Part shown: positions 63,102 to 64,000 of the stretch, one piece after another
Numbering within the stretch: the first letter of the stretch is position 1
Layout: the number at the start of each line of letters is the position of its first letter
Assembly: GCF_029227915.1 (NCBI RefSeq)
Contig: NC_079876.1
Location: 4,962,001 to 5,026,000, forward strand
Length of the DNA: 64,000 bases
Origin: Hydractinia symbiolongicarpus
Lineage: Eukaryota > Cnidaria > Hydrozoa > Anthoathecata > Hydractiniidae
Direction of reading: 5' to 3'
Notes under the pieces: generated by a model
Told to the model about the DNA's origin: nothing
What the model saw: only the letters and a program-made list of their open reading frames with translations
Databases searched by the model: none
Position numbers and translations under genes: made by a program

Positions 63102-64000
63102 TTCTTTCTTCAGCGCGCGATAACGGATATGATTGGTCCCACAGTAAAGAATGACTTATTTGTCTAAACTCTTAAATGAAGCACTACCACAGTTCCCAGT
63201 GTAATCGCTGAGCTCGGGTAATCACGTCAAATTAAGAAGAATGTTATTTCTTGGAGTCCAATTGTCTTATTTATCACATTTATCAGGTTACAGTCCAAAG
63301 TTAGTTCAATTAAGTCCCACAGTCAATCGTTTCACTGTTAAAAGCGATGCAACCTAGTAATATCAGATAAATATCGCTAAATACATGCTAATACGAATAT
63401 GTGACCTAACCGTTGAAACTATAACGGACTGGCACCGTTAGAAAGTCAATGAAATGTAGTTTTTGAAACTGTCGCTATTTCTTCAGCGCGCGATAACGGC
63501 TAGGATTAGTCCCACAGTTAAAAATGACTTATTAATCTAAATTTTTAATTGAAGCCCTACCACAGCGCCCAGTGAAATCGCTGAGTTTCGGCAATCATGT
63601 CAAATTAGGAAGAATATTATTTCTTGGAGTCCAATTGTCGCATTTATCACATTTATCAGGTCACAGTCCAAAGTTAGTTCAATTAAATCCAACAGTCAAT
63701 CGTTTCTTAGTCAACAGCGATGCAACCTAGTAATATCAGAACAATATCGCTTAATACATTTTGGTACGAATATGTGACCAAACCGTTGTAACTGAAACGG
63801 ACTGACACCGTTAAAAAGTTATGGAAATGTAGTATTTGAAACTGTCGCTATTTCGTCAGCGCGCGATAACGGATATGATTGGTCCCACAGTAAAGAATGA
63901 CTTATTTGTCTAAACTCTTAAATGAAGCACTACCACAGCTCCCAGTGTAATCGCTGAGCTCCGGCAATCACATCAAATTAAGAAGAATGTTATTTCTTGG

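Larger units (their letters stand above)
31531..64000 (+). repeat. 372-bp satellite array, right arm (about 87 monomers, runs off right edge)
   Basis: It is the same satellite as the left arm, in the same orientation and phase across the LINE. Monomers beyond about 47 kb drift into other subfamilies, for example CATGGTAATATGAATATG, GCACGATGACGG, and TCTTAAATCTTAAATGTAG with GAGCCCCGTG. Orientation is uniform except for two 400-bp inverted blocks at 61111 and 62702. No gene, RNA gene or second transposon was seen in this stretch. Confidence 0.97.
60650..64000 (+). repeat. Terminal block with 1591-bp unit containing an inverted segment
   Basis: Two units start with the same private variants (CTAGGAATGGTCCC, then GAGCCCCGTGT) and switch to the reverse strand at 61111 and 62702, 1591 bp apart. 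That is not a multiple of 372. After each inverted stretch the forward satellite resumes with TTCTTTCTTCAGCGCG and the variant GGATATGATTGG. The GGATATG variant recurs at 63125 and 63871 (746 bp). Confidence 0.8.

Noticed and set aside
2050-64000. CRISPR-like array
   Set aside because: The repeats are contiguous 372-bp monomers without unique spacers, in DNA of evident animal origin.
2050-64000. CENP-B box in the monomer
   Set aside because: I compared the best candidates (ATTCGTACCAACATGTA on the minus strand and CTTCAGCGCGCGATAACGG) with the 17-bp box pattern. The first has TTCG and the central A but lacks CGGG; the second has wrong spacing between TTC and CGG.

Overview
The window looks like nuclear DNA of an invertebrate animal, most likely a cnidarian. 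Two things point there: a LINE reverse transcriptase with a C-terminal tail of a kind I associate with cnidarian elements, and three short compact genes at the left edge that I recognise from memory, with moderate confidence, as Polinton/Maverick-like (adintovirus-like). No rRNA, tRNA, CRISPR array or conventional host gene was found. No search could be run, so the taxonomy is inference.

Layout. (1) 1-1583: a gene leaving the left edge on the minus strand, separated by only 38 bp from a plus-strand gene that appears split by a frame break into two reading frames (400-939 and 960-1583). (2) 1584-2049: a non-satellite stretch with a 12-bp CRE-containing palindrome just after the last stop codon and a very G-rich tract (1866-1922) able to form a G-quadruplex. 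(3) About 2050 to the right edge: one continuous satellite array with a monomer of about 372 bp (measured spacings 369-373), roughly 160 monomers, all on one strand except two inverted 400-bp blocks near the right end. (4) 29245-31530: a 5'-truncated LINE on the minus strand inserted in the array. It keeps an uninterrupted reverse-transcriptase frame and a 3' poly(A), and has 0-1 bp of target-site duplication.

The array has structure above the monomer. Diagnostic variants recur at offsets of 743, 1488, about 1860, 2233, 2603, 2980 and about 3930 bp, i.e. 2, 4, 5, 6, 7, 8 and about 10 monomers. These are local higher-order repeats whose period changes along the array. Ten copies of a 70-bp mini-monomer, all with the same internal junction, mark related segments between 8.7 and 39.5 kb. 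Some left-side segments reappear 15-25 kb to the right. The last 3 kb carry two 400-bp inverted blocks 1591 bp apart, each with a matching direct-orientation partner.

Interpretation. This resembles a centromeric or pericentromeric/heterochromatic satellite domain grown by unequal exchange, with a decayed Polinton-like fragment at its edge and a recent LINE insertion inside it. The window shows no gene circuit beyond the divergent Polinton-like gene pair. The most unusual material is the mixed-period higher-order repeat architecture, the mini-monomer lineage and the inverted terminal blocks.
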